Below, piece after piece: positions 53,336 through 63,865 of a DNA stretch of 64,000 bases; the first letter of the stretch is position 1; each line of letters opens with the position of its first letter. Below the pieces are notes generated by a model, which saw only the letters and a program-made list of their open reading frames with translations, made no database searches and was not told the DNA's origin. Location of the stretch: assembly GCA_023231475.1 (NCBI GenBank), contig JALJEE010001716.1, positions 23,316-87,315 of the forward strand, given 5' to 3'. This DNA comes from Seison nebaliae. Taxonomy: Eukaryota > Rotifera > Pararotatoria > Seisonacea > Seisonidae. The position numbers and the translations under genes were made by a program.

Positions 53336-55313
53336 ATGAAATCAATTTTCCTAATTCTAAATTTGTGCTTGATCGTTCAACTCTCATCCTCATCTGATAT
53401 ATATGCGTCGCACAGCGATATGATCAAACTGAAGGATACGGAGAAAACATTGGTCGATGTGTTTCGGAATTATATTCGTGATGAAAAAGAAAGAATTTTA
53501 TCAATAGAAAAGTTTTAATTTAAAATTTTCACATGTCAAATAAATGTTGGATTTTGAAGGATGGTCAATGATAAATTTGCCATCTACAATCATTATTTAC
53601 AAAATGAGCAATTCAATTTCTTTCAACATCCACTCAATCTCTTTCATTTACTGCGACATTTAACCAAAGATTTTGAGAGGATAACGGAACTGATGACGAA
53701 GAAACGAGGAGAAGGTGATTTTTTTTTGCATTTTTTTAAAATTAAATTAAAATTAAAATTGAAAAGAATATGTGAAATCGATCAATGAAAATATTCTGTT
53801 GCCTGTACATGATGATCTGGTAGGTGCAATGGTTGGTTTGGTTCGATTACAAGACACTTATAAATTATCAGCAAGTGAAATGGCTGATGGTGATTTGTCA
53901 AAGAAGACCTACGCGATGAAACCACTCTCAGGTTCCCATATCCATTCGATAAATTAATTATAGAACTAAATTTAGCATTGGAATGTGCTGAGATGGGGGA
54001 ATTGGCATATACGAAGAATCAATACGATCATTGTATGGATTGGTCGATTGAAGCATTGAATCGTTTAGAGGATGAACGTGGTGCCGATATCGATAAACCG
54101 GAATATTTAGAACATAAATTTTCTTATATGGATTATTTAAGCTTTTGTGCGGCGAAAGTTTTCATCATTTTTGTCTGATTTCTCAATCAATTTCTGTTTA
54201 GGCTGACAATATTGCAGATGCATTTTATTTGACGAAACATATGGTTAATTTGGTACCAACACATGAACGTGCTAATCAGAATATGATAGCATATAAAGAA
54301 ATTATGAAGAAAGAGAATATTAAAAGAGATGTCAATGCTTTACCAGATTTGGAGAATATTTATGAGAACTTAAGAGTATCATTAGTGAATTTCGGATACA
54401 AGGATCCTACAAGTGAAAAGTATAAAGCGTTATGTCGAGGAGATTCCGATGTTGTCCAACCGAAGAGTGAGAAGATAAAAGCAAAAATGTATTGCGATTA
54501 TTTCAACGGTCATAGAAATCCTTTACTGATTATTGGTCCGCTCAAAAGGGAAATCATGTTTCTGGAACCGGAAATTGTTTTATTTCACAATATCATTTCA
54601 GATGAAGAAATTAAGGAACTTCAAGATTATGCTCAACCTAGATTATCACGAGCTACAGTTCATGATGTTGTCACTGGGAAATTAGTTCATGCTGATTATC
54701 GAATTCAGAAAACGTTTATTTTTTATGGAATTATTTCGAACTTTTACCCATTCTTATTTAGATATTTTGCAACTAATGAAGAAAGTAGTTTAGTTGCTAA
54801 ATTGTCTAAAAGAATTGAAGTAGCAACTGAACTAACAATGGATACGGCGGAAGAATTACAAATAGCAAATTATGGTATTGGTGGTCATTATGAACCTCAT
54901 TTCGATTTTTCGAGAGTTACAATTTTTTAATGTTTTCTTGAAAAATTATTCGTTTGAAGAAATCGGAAAATCCATTTTCTGACGGAAAAGGTAACAGAGT
55001 TGCTACTTGGATGTTCTACATGTCGGATGTCGAACGAGGTGGTTCAACCGTTTTCGTTCCAGTCGGTGCTCGTGTTAAACCCGAAAAAGGTTCAGGTATA
55101 TTTTGGCATAATTTATATAGAAATGGAGAAGGTAAATATCATACACGACATGCAGCTTGTCCAGTATTGCTTGGAACTAAATGGGGTTAATTTTTATAGT
55201 TCAAAAAAACGGAAAAAAAATTATCGAAAATAATTAATTAAGTTGCAAATAAATGGATTAGAGAACGTGGACAAGAATTCCGAAGACCTTGTTCATTGAA
55301 TCCTCGATTATAA
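53336..55313 (+). CDS. P4HA: prolyl 4-hydroxylase subunit alpha
   Basis: Catalytic alpha subunit of collagen prolyl 4-hydroxylase, an Fe(II)/2-oxoglutarate dioxygenase that hydroxylates Xaa-Pro-Gly prolines in the ER lumen, with protein disulfide isomerase as beta subunit. Eight exons (53336-53511, 53560-53714, 53767-53931, 53976-54157, 54202-54713, 54762-54915, 54960-55185, 55243-55313) join in phase to 546 aa, near the usual 530-550. A signal peptide (MKSIFLILNLCLIVQL) is followed by the N-terminal dimerisation and peptide-substrate (TPR-like) regions, then the catalytic domain. The metal ligands are His443, Asp445 (HYEPHFD) and His512 (TRHAAC), with 2-oxoglutarate-binding Lys522 (GTKW). 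RGQEFRRPC precedes the end. Introns are 44-57 bp. The gene is convergent with TMEM145, 246 bp away. Confidence 0.96.
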
Positions 55314-55559
55314 GGAAGAAGAAATCGTTTAAGAACATTTATTCATTCTTCGTCTGATATGACCGTTATACAATATAGAATATATGGAAGAACAATAATT
55401 TATATAAAGATATTCATCTGATATTTTTCACGAAGTCAAAAAAATTTTTTAATTATAATTTTTTATTCGAATGCAACTGGTATAAAAAATCGAATTTATT
55501 TATCGAATTTCCAACGATATTTTTTTATAATGTTTTTATCTAATAAAACGAAATGATGT

Positions 55560-58046
55560 TTATGCATCAGTAACGATGAAACATTCGTCACCTTCACTCT
55601 CTTCTGAATCGACAATTGTTATATCTAATATCGATTCCTTTTTCAATGATTTCTTATTCTCGATCAACATTTCTTTTTGGGAATTTTTTCGACAATCACT
55701 TCTCGATGAACGATTCGATAATGGATGATTATTTGATTTGTTGGATGTTTTACTCATTTCTCTCAAAGTTGTCGAACTAACATGATGTGAATCATTAGTT
55801 GGAAGTGATGATGCATCAATTTCCTTCAAATCGACTTTCGTCTTTCCAATATCTTCCATCGTTTTTGTTTTCTTCTCTAAACTATTAGTACTATGATTAT
55901 TATTCATGTTGTTGTTGTTGTTGTTGTTGTTGCGGTTGTTGTTGTTTAATTTTCTTTTGTTTCTATCGGTAACTTGAGTTCGTGAAAAATTGAATTTTTG
56001 ATTATTCTTATTGGATTTAACAACAGGTAATGGCGGTTTCTGTTGAATAGGAAGTTTTGGTAATTTGTGAACAGATTTCGCACTGCGAATTTTATCTATT
56101 CGATTTTCTGTCTTCTTTTCAGCATTCGGATCATAATGCATTGTTGTTAATTGGAGAACTTTGTCCACATCTTTCTTACTAAATGCATATTTTGCTGGAT
56201 TTTCTAATGCTTCATTCGAAGAGAAATGAGGAAATGGATAAATGAAATCTTTCTCCTTATCGAGTAGTGGTGGTAAATCTTCACTAATTTCATCTTCATC
56301 ATCCGATTGAATATCATCCGCTTTCTTTCGACAACGTTTCGGACAAGAACAACAAATACAAATTATCTGCTCCATCAATTTAGGATCAGGTTGAGTGTTC
56401 CTCAAATCATCTTTCAATCGTTGAGCAAGTTCCCTCTTTTGTTTGGATGTCAAATTAATTTTGTCGTTTGGTGAAGTGACTTGAATTAGACTAATTTTAT
56501 TTGTTCGTAAATGATAAGGAAAGTTCTTGTTGTATTCGGAAGGCCAAGTCAATATTAGAATGATGAGATGACTAATCACAGCACAAGTCAATTCTACTCC
56601 GATTGCAATCTTCTCACGTAAATGTTGAGGAATAAGATGAGTATTAATTATTATGACACATGGCATCGCTACAAACCAAACACCATAACAGATGAGAAAG
56701 ATGGAATAAAATAATTGCTTTTCAGGATAATGTTTCATTGTATAACTGATCGCATAAAGGAACCAAATGAATGCAATTATTCTCAGAAATAGCAGAATGT
56801 ATCCACCAACATTCTCATAAAAATAGAAACTCTTCGCCGCATCATATATCTATTCGTTAAAATCATTAGAAAAACGGTGAAAAAAGAAAAAAATATTAAA
56901 CCGCATAAATATACACTATAATGACGATATAACAAATACCATAGAGAACAGTAAAAGCAATCAGAAGTTTTACTGAAATATTTTTCAACCGTAATCTGGT
57001 AATGGTGACACCTTTCGCTAGAACTATCAGTAACACGATCAATACTAAGGTACTGCTTCCTTCAATCAATCTTGCTAGAGAAAATAAAAATATTTCGATT
57101 ATTTTTAAAAAATATATCGTAAATTTAACCGAATGTCCTTAGTGGTTGTGACATCTTTCCACTTCGACTGTACGTCAAATAAGCGATGAGTGAGAAGAAG
57201 AGATAAAGGAATTGTAGAAAGACAGCACTCATATACACTTTAAATGTGTAATGCATTATCTTCTTGGACGAGAGTTTATATGCGGAATATAAGACCAATG
57301 CAATAAATATCAGATATATCACAAAAAATAGAATAAAGATATGAGGTAAATAGAATTCATTCACAGAGAAGTGACGGAACAATATATCACCTTTCTCCGC
57401 ATTGACCATCGTGAATTTGAGTTTAAAATTCTTTATGTCCTTCTCCAACTCACGAGCACCAAGAGCACAAGTCGATAAAACGATGAACCACCATCTTGGT
57501 GACGTCGTTTCGAATTTTATATTTCCCTGACAATATCTTTTGTCGTCGGCAGGTCGGCAAAGTGAAAATCCGTTCCCATATTCTTCAATTGAGAGAAATT
57601 GGTTGTTGCCTTTCAAATAAGTCGCAATATTCTGAGAACAACTCTACAAAATGAAATTGAATTGTCAGAAATGAAAAATTAAATTTCTCACCATCGTCTT
57701 CCTGTTTGCATATGCATCTTTCCATGACGAATAAGTATAGAATAATAATCGAACACGTACGCCTTCGTCATAATATTCCTAAATATTTGCACATTAATAA
57801 ATTTTTTGTAATTAAAAAAACTTTCGGATAAGTAATCTCATATTGGAAGTTGGAGAAAGTTGGTTTGTCAACGGTAACAAAACAAAATTTACCTACAAAT
57901 GTCCAAATCTACCGAAATTGAGAGAATTATCAAAATTAATGAAAATTGAAAAAAAGTTCTTTAACAGTTTCGTCTAATGTTTTCTCGATGATCAGATTGT
58001 GCGAACATTCCAATGATAGAAATAATAAGAGAATGCTCAAAATCAT
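55560..58046 (-). CDS. TMEM145: TMEM145/GPR180-family seven-pass membrane protein
   Basis: Predicted seven-transmembrane protein of the GPR180/TMEM145 (intimal-thickness-receptor) family, found on secretory or plasma membranes; its biochemical role is not settled. Six exons (57966-58046, 57822-57908, 57692-57778, 57130-57643, 56902-57074, 55560-56849) join in phase to 743 aa. A signal peptide (MILSILLLFLSLECSHN) leads into a lumenal domain with conserved Cys residues (GKFCFVTV, SCSQNIATYL, GFSLCRPADDKRYC). Then come PRWWFIVLSTCA, RHFSVNEF and seven hydrophobic helices. Family motifs include GVTITRLRL, HYPEKQLFYS and NKNFPYHLRTNKI (human TMEM145 NKNFPYHVRTSQI). A long cytosolic tail of about 300 residues carries Cys-rich CICCSCPKRC, an acidic patch and an Asn run. 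Start choice rests on the signal peptide. Introns are 43-57 bp. Confidence 0.92.
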
Positions 58047-59071
58047 GTTGTTCTTCTACCTTGGAATTTTACCTCGAATTATTTGCTTAAATATAAAATT
58101 ATTTTTTGGACGGAAGTTTATTTTCCAGTCATTTCATAATTCATTCTCTTCCAAATACGAATAGAAATACTTCTTGATCTAAAGTGGAAATAGAATTTTT
58201 CCAAGAGAATAAAATTATAAGTGAGTAGTATAATTTTTTTTATTATATTCTATGCGTAATGTCGACATCGATGTCGATATCGTTCACGACATCATTGTAC
58301 CGCAATTTCTTCTCTTTGCGGTTTCTATAGTGATCATTATAAAGAGATATATATTTCCACCATATTTATGGATTGTTTTGCGGGAAAAGGAGAAATCAAA
58401 ATAAGAGAAATATTCTCGGCAATTTTCTAATCAACATGCCGTAACACAATGATCATGATAATTGTTATATTCTTTAAAGGAAATTTCTTTGATTGTCAAC
58501 TAAATACAACGAACAGAACAAAACACGGAAATATCAAAAGCGAAGTTTAGTTTTTAATTATACTTTTTACGATCGATAATTCTTAATCAGAATCTCGAAT
58601 TTGTTATAGTAGAAATGCCTCTCCAAATCCCATTGGACTTATTCATCCAACAAGTCCACACCTTCAGGTATTTGAACTTTCTCATTCAAGTATATCCAAC
58701 TATTCAACTCATTCGAGTTGTTTTATGAGAAAGTAATTTCTGTAAATGAAATGTCTATCGATTTCATTACAGTCATTGGATATTTTTAACTAAAAAGTTT
58801 ATGGAACGATATGGAATAAATATCGTTTGGTTGTAGATCGGAATATGGGAAGAGGTGACGAATATGAATTGGTCGAATTGTTTTCTTTATCAGGATTATT
58901 TCTTCTCCTTTTATTGACACTTCAACAATAAGAAAAGTTAAATAAAAATGAAGAAGAGTCGAAAATATATTTTCCTTCCAAATTAACTAGCTAATCGTCA
59001 AGCAACGAAATAAAACTCAATTTTCGTCAAATAAATAAGCGTTATAAAAGGAGAAATTACCTTAAAATAAT
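58047..59071. other. spacer between TMEM145 5' end and globin 3' end
   Basis: No coding sequence is supported. A 16-bp perfect palindrome (TCGACATCGATGTCGA) at 58262-58277 lies about 215 bp upstream of the TMEM145 start, inside a locally CG-richer patch, and could be a promoter element. Confidence 0.4.
58262..58277. promoter_or_regulatory. 16-bp palindrome in the TMEM145 upstream region
   Basis: TCGACATCGATGTCGA is a perfect palindrome and could be a dimeric factor site. About one 16-bp palindrome is expected by chance in 64 kb, so only its position makes it of interest. Confidence 0.25.
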
Positions 59072-59605
59072 TCACTCCGCATTTGATGCTGCGTCATCCC
59101 AACCCGCTTCTATGCCGCATCGTAGAATATTCCATGCCTTATCCCAAATCTTCACATATTCTTCAGATAATTTATATCGATCTTTACCGAACACGGCGAA
59201 CACTTTCTGCAAGTCTAGGAAACTAACTTTGGGTGACTGGTGACCGTGATGTGCATGTCCAATTCTTCGCAATGTCTCTCCGAGAACATCGGGATCATCC
59301 AAATTCTCGACCACCAAATTTAAATTAGCAAACACATTCATTGCATGAGATGTTAATTTCAGTTTATGTTTCTTGTTATTTCGCAATTCATCTTCGGTCA
59401 GTGATTTGAAAAATTTGAAATGACTTTGATATGTTGGATACATTTTGAAGAAACTGAAATGTACGAAAGAATTAAAATGCTTTTCAAAGTGAAAATTTAT
59501 AAACAGCATGAAGAATTCGAAAGCAGCTTCATTCCTCTGTTTTTTCTCATAAACAACGTCCCATGTTGCCAAGATAACCTTTTTCTCCGCATCGGTCAAA
59601 CTCAT
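59072..59605 (-). CDS. globin family protein
   Basis: Haem-binding globin, probably cytosolic since there is no signal peptide. Two exons (59505-59605 and 59072-59453) give 160 aa from the ATG at 59605 (MSLTDAEKKVILATWDVV). The intron 59454-59504 is 51 bp, a multiple of three with no stop codon, so the frame reads straight through it. Removing it restores EFFMLFFKMYPTYQSHF, the normal globin B-C-D region. The distal E7 histidine is His70 (TSHAMNVF). The proximal F8 histidine is best placed at His102 in GHAHHGHQ, giving the 32-residue spacing seen in neuroglobin and cytoglobin; His100 is an alternative. The proline-aromatic C/CD region (MYPTYQSHFKFF) is present. Oxygen storage, NO chemistry or signalling roles are all possible. 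Confidence 0.9.
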   Translation of the reverse strand: MSLTDAEKKVILATWDVVYEKKQRNEAAFEFFMLFINFHFEKHFNSFVHFSFFKMYPTYQSHFKFFKSLTEDELRNNKKHKLKLTSHAMNVFANLNLVVENLDDPDVLGETLRRIGHAHHGHQSPKVSFLDLQKVFAVFGKDRYKLSEEYVKIWDKAWNILRCGIEAGWDDAASNAE

Positions 59606-61037
59606 ATTTTTTAATATCACAAAAAAATTATCTTATCTATTTTAATTGAAAAAATTGAGAATTTTAGTTCAAATAGGAAAAAGAAAACGACCAATTTATA
59701 ACGAAAATTATGTTTTCCAAAAAAAATTAGATGAATCCGAGATTAGTTCTAATTGTCAACTATATTCATATTCTACTCTATTTGAGAGTTAGAATATGAA
59801 CAAATTAATGGAAGCATTAAGAAAATTAAAATGTTATTTCTTCTTTATACGCATTCCATTCCCAATTAAAGTTATTATTATTCAAACTGGTCCAGTTCAA
59901 GTCGACCAGTCCAACTCAACTGGACTATACAACCCAATTATTCTGGAAGAAAGAGAAATTCATTTCCTCTTCCTCAACACTTCCAATGTTTTGATGATGT
60001 TATTATTCTGTAAGAAGATGATTATCATAAGTAGTACACAAACTGATATATGTTTACACCAAGACTTTTCCATTAGAGATTTTATTTTTCAAACGTATCG
60101 ATTTTTTAAGAAACTAGTCTTTAAAACCATTTTTATTCGATTAATATTATCGGAACACTAACTACCATTCTGCTAATGAAATTTATAAGTATATTAAATA
60201 TTTCCCGTTAATATTTCCTCTATATACAATTCTCCTTAGCATAAATAGGCATTTCTGCCAACTAGTCTAACATTTTATAAACAGAAAATTGAAGTGTTGA
60301 TTCGAAATAAGTCTGTTTTGGGTATTATTTGGGTTAAATTTATTCCATATCTGTTTCTTTCTTTCGGCGATTCTATTTAAATGTTAAATAATTTCTATAG
60401 ATAATTATTGTAATTTGGCTGCCCAAGAAGTTTATTTCAAGTTTATTCAATTTAAATCAATCAAAGTTTGTTCAATTTCCTGACAATAAGAATTTAACTA
60501 TCTGAACAATTCACAGATTTTATTTCAAGGAAATTAACTATTATAATTAATCATCAAAATTATATAATCCGATTTTATTTTCTCAGTCTGTTTCATTTTT
60601 GATAATTTAATAGTTAATTACTAAACTTATCAAGTAATTATTGATTTTCATTGAAAGGATATAAGTTATTAAGAAACTATAAATAAAATTATAAACTTAT
60701 TTTCATTGACATGTCTCAATTGAAGTTGATTCAAGTTGATTTTCACAAAACTCAATAACACGTGGCAATTTCAATAGAATGTGCTAAATTTCGAGTACAT
60801 TATTAGTAGTTTTCATGAAGGATTGGAAGACGGTTCGAGTGATAAATAATTGAGTTTACTCACACGAGAAATTGATGAAGTTCTCCTATGAAACAATTTG
60901 AGATAATAAAGATGGTGAATGGACATGACAAACTTTTAACGAGACTAAATATTACAATTCAGAAATTTGAAGGGAATGAATTGAATCTGATATTTAAGCG
61001 TAAAAACATCGAGAATAATATTTCAAATTTTTACCTA
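59606..61037. other. spacer between globin and the mitochondrial-protein gene
   Basis: These genes are divergently transcribed, so both promoters probably lie here. A 121-codon plus-strand frame at 59796-60161 starts with ATG but has no recognisable domain and is within chance expectation. Short inverted repeats (GTCCAGTT / AACTGGAC) occur near 59890-59930. Confidence 0.4.
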
Positions 61038-63017
61038 ATGAGACTTTCGGTTTTTCGTCTTCTGATAACCAGACAACAAAAGAGTTATGCTTCAACACCA
61101 TTAGTTTTACCAACCTTCACTCACACCTCGAACCGTCGGGAATATTTGGAGAGACATCTCACCATTTTAGAGAAGGAAACGAATGTGAACGAATCTGTCA
61201 CCAAATGTTGCCGATTGATCAAAGAGATGATGTACAAAAAGAACCCGGAGAATATTTTCGTTTCAGTGAACGAAATCCTCACCAATTATTCGACTGATCA
61301 ATTGAATAAATGTCAATTGTCGTTACTCTCATCACTTTTCTACCAAAATAAATTCAATAAAAATTTTGAAAAATTTTCAAAAAATTGTTCGATTTTATCC
61401 AAATCCGTTTTCAAACTCCTCACCGATCCCAGTACAATTTCAATCGATAATCGAACAGATATAATATTTCTTCATAACTATCTGAATATACTTCGAATGA
61501 ATCAGATTTATGATGCTGAATTAATCGACAATTTAATTTCCATCTCTAACGATATTTCGGAGAATTATATGAAATTCGAAAATTTCGAATTGAAGTTCCC
61601 AGAATATATTCAATTATTATCGAGATTATTATCTTATTTGCGAGAAGGAAACAATATTCACAAACTTCATAATTCACCCAAATTAACAAATGTTGTTTAT
61701 CGTATTCTCGTTAATCTATATTTTGTGGAAATGAATAATTGTAAACATTTTAATCGATTCCGTTTGAGACAGAAAGATCTCATTGATCTATTTTATAATT
61801 GTGTGTCGTTGAAAGGTGGAGAAATTTTGAATAATCAGTTATCGAATACTAAGAAAGAATTATTCAATTATCGGTTGAAACATCTGACGAGTTTCCATCT
61901 TCAGAAACTGTTAGAAGATCGACAATATATTCAAAATCATCCCGAGAAATTTGTGGATTTCCTTTATTCGTGTGCTCAACTCAATCTTCCATTAAACATT
62001 AACAATGTAAAGAAATCTTTATCAATAATTTTATATCATTGGAATTGTCAAGCGAATCAAAATAAAATTGAAGGGAATAACAATAAATATTCAATTCTTA
62101 ATGGTTTCTTCTTCTTCTTCTTCTTTAGCAGTTCCAATAAATCTCATTTTTAGAATCGATTGTAAAACAGAAGATATTATTTATTCACGAAACTTATTCA
62201 TTAATTTCAGAAAGAATCGCCTCAAAACAAGGATTCTATCTGAATGAAGTTAATTTCTTTTTATCAACTTTATTTTCCTTCTCAAACCTCAAATTAACGA
62301 ATTAGTTTCAATTTCCTAATCTTTTTCTTCCAACATTTTTTCAACAATAAATTTTTCGAGTTTTCATAATTTTATTTGACATATTTTCTTTTGTAGAATT
62401 TCATCAAATCTTTACCTCGCCACTTACATGGTTCGTGGAAGATTGTTTCACAGAAATATTCATCATTCGATAAAGTTTATGAGAAATTACAGAAATCATT
62501 TCCTCCGGGAACTGTAAAAAAATGTTTTCATTTCCGACATTTCAAATTTCCAAGTTTTATTTCTTATGTTAAAAATTATCAAATTTCCTAATCTCCAAAG
62601 GTATTTTATTCCATACGACATGTACACATGATCTGTCGAAAACAATAGATGATTCTCTTTTCTTTACATACGATAATTTATCTTTGTATTATGAGATGTT
62701 GGAAATATTTAAATTTAACGATATTCTTCCAAACAATCGTTTAACAAAATACAATGTCATTCTGTTGGATGACAATGAATCGATGGAAGAAGGCAACTTG
62801 GAGATCGAGAGAATGTCCTTCATGTTCCAATGGAGCATTTATTTAAAATACCAAATAATTTTGGTTCATCATTTCCTCACTTTATTCTCTGTCTTTATTT
62901 ACTTTCTTCTAGTTAAACAAAAAACATCAAGAAGAATTTCTGGAATTATCAACAAGAAATGAAATTTACAATTTCCTTCGAACAAAAACTTACTTTCCCA
63001 AATTTGCATATGAATAA
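61038..63017 (+). CDS. probable mitochondrial protein, possibly FAST-kinase-domain-like
   Basis: The ATG at 61038 gives MRLSVFRLLITRQQKSYAS, an Arg-rich, acid-free start typical of a mitochondrial presequence. The frame is open back to an ATG at 60888, but that extension lacks targeting character. Exon 1 runs to about 62103 (AAT G|GTTTCT) and is a helical, Leu-rich stretch of about 355 residues. Exon 2 starts at 62211 (RIASKQGFYLNE), another exon at 62397 (NFIKSLPRHLHGSWKI), another near 62602 (HDLSKTIDDSLFFTYDNL), and the last at 62913-63017 (LNKKHQEEFLEL to FAYE stop). The junction between the 62397 and 62602 exons does not keep phase in my model. The all-helical N-terminus and an ILLDD segment near the C-terminus recall FASTKD proteins, which act in mitochondrial RNA metabolism, but this is weak. 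An AATAAA signal follows at 63025-63030. Confidence 0.55.
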
Positions 63018-63024
63018 CGAAAGA

Positions 63025-63030
63025 AATAAA
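63025..63030 (+). terminator. AATAAA polyadenylation signal
   Basis: A canonical AATAAA hexamer eight bases after the stop of the mitochondrial-protein gene and about 80 bases before the PTPS start. Confidence 0.5.
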
Positions 63031-63107
63031 ATTTCCTGATATTTTTCCTTTTTTTTTGGAAATTGATAGATACCGTTCCCCTAATCTCCGTTCTACAGGT
63101 GCCAATA

Positions 63108-63565
63108 ATGCCGATCGTTGAAATTGATCGATGTGAGGAATTTTCAGCAGCACATCGACTCCATTCGAACCTGTTGGATGATGAGACGAACGTCGAACTG
63201 TTTGGGAAGTGCAATAGTGCCAATGGACATGGACATAACTATCGTTTGACAGGTTGAAATGATTAAAGTTCTTGATATTTATCATTACAACATCTAAAGT
63301 GACGTTGAGAGGTGAAATTAATAAGACGACTGGAATGTTGATGAATTTGGTAGATTTGAAGAAGATTATTCAAGAGAATGTTCTTGATGTCATCGACCAC
63401 AAAAATATCGATAAGGATATTCCATATTTTAATAACACTCCATCAACAACCGAGAACGTTACTGTGTTCATTTGGAGGCAATTGAAACCTCATCTTAATC
63501 AATTGTTGCATCGAATTAAGTTGAATGAGACGAATAAGAATTCTGTTTCATATTTTGGAGATTAG
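63108..63565 (+). CDS. PTS: 6-pyruvoyl-tetrahydropterin synthase
   Basis: Converts 7,8-dihydroneopterin triphosphate to 6-pyruvoyl-tetrahydropterin, the second step of tetrahydrobiopterin synthesis and of arthropod pteridine pigments (Drosophila purple). Two exons (63108-63252, 63300-63565) join through a 47-bp intron into 136 aa, close to the usual 140-145. Zinc ligands His16 (SAAHRLH), His41 and His43 (NGHGHNY), nucleophile Cys35 (GKCN), the DHKNIDKD motif, NTPSTTENV and the C-terminal KLNETNKNSVSY are all present, so the enzyme should be active. The ATG at 63108 is nine bases after a TTCTACAG acceptor-like site. The gene starts 90 bp after the stop of the preceding same-strand gene. Confidence 0.96.
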
Positions 63566-63865
63566 TCATCATATCAACATTTAAAATTTTTAACCTAGTC
63601 ATTTTACCTACCGTGTTATGTCTATTTAATCTCTAACGTTCACATTTAGGTTTATTCTAACTCTAACATTTATTCTTCTAAATCAACGTTATGGATATTT
63701 TCTAACTTATGAACGTTCACGTTTAGAGGAATAGATAATTTTTCTTAATCCTCATCATAAATAATATAATGCTCTCAAAAGTAGATTAAAGACAGTCAGT
63801 GGACTGCGATGAAAGTGAGACATTGAAAACTAACATTGCCGGAAATATGACTGACAATCGATATA
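63566..63865. other. 300 bp downstream of PTPS
   Basis: AT-rich 3' flank without coding sequence. It contains CAGTCAGTGGACTG near 63796-63809, a partly self-complementary string shortly before the transposon-like end. Confidence 0.4.

Noticed and set aside
59796-60161. 121-codon ATG frame between globin and the mitochondrial gene
   Set aside because: About one frame of this length is expected by chance at this base composition. It has no recognisable domain and no splice support.
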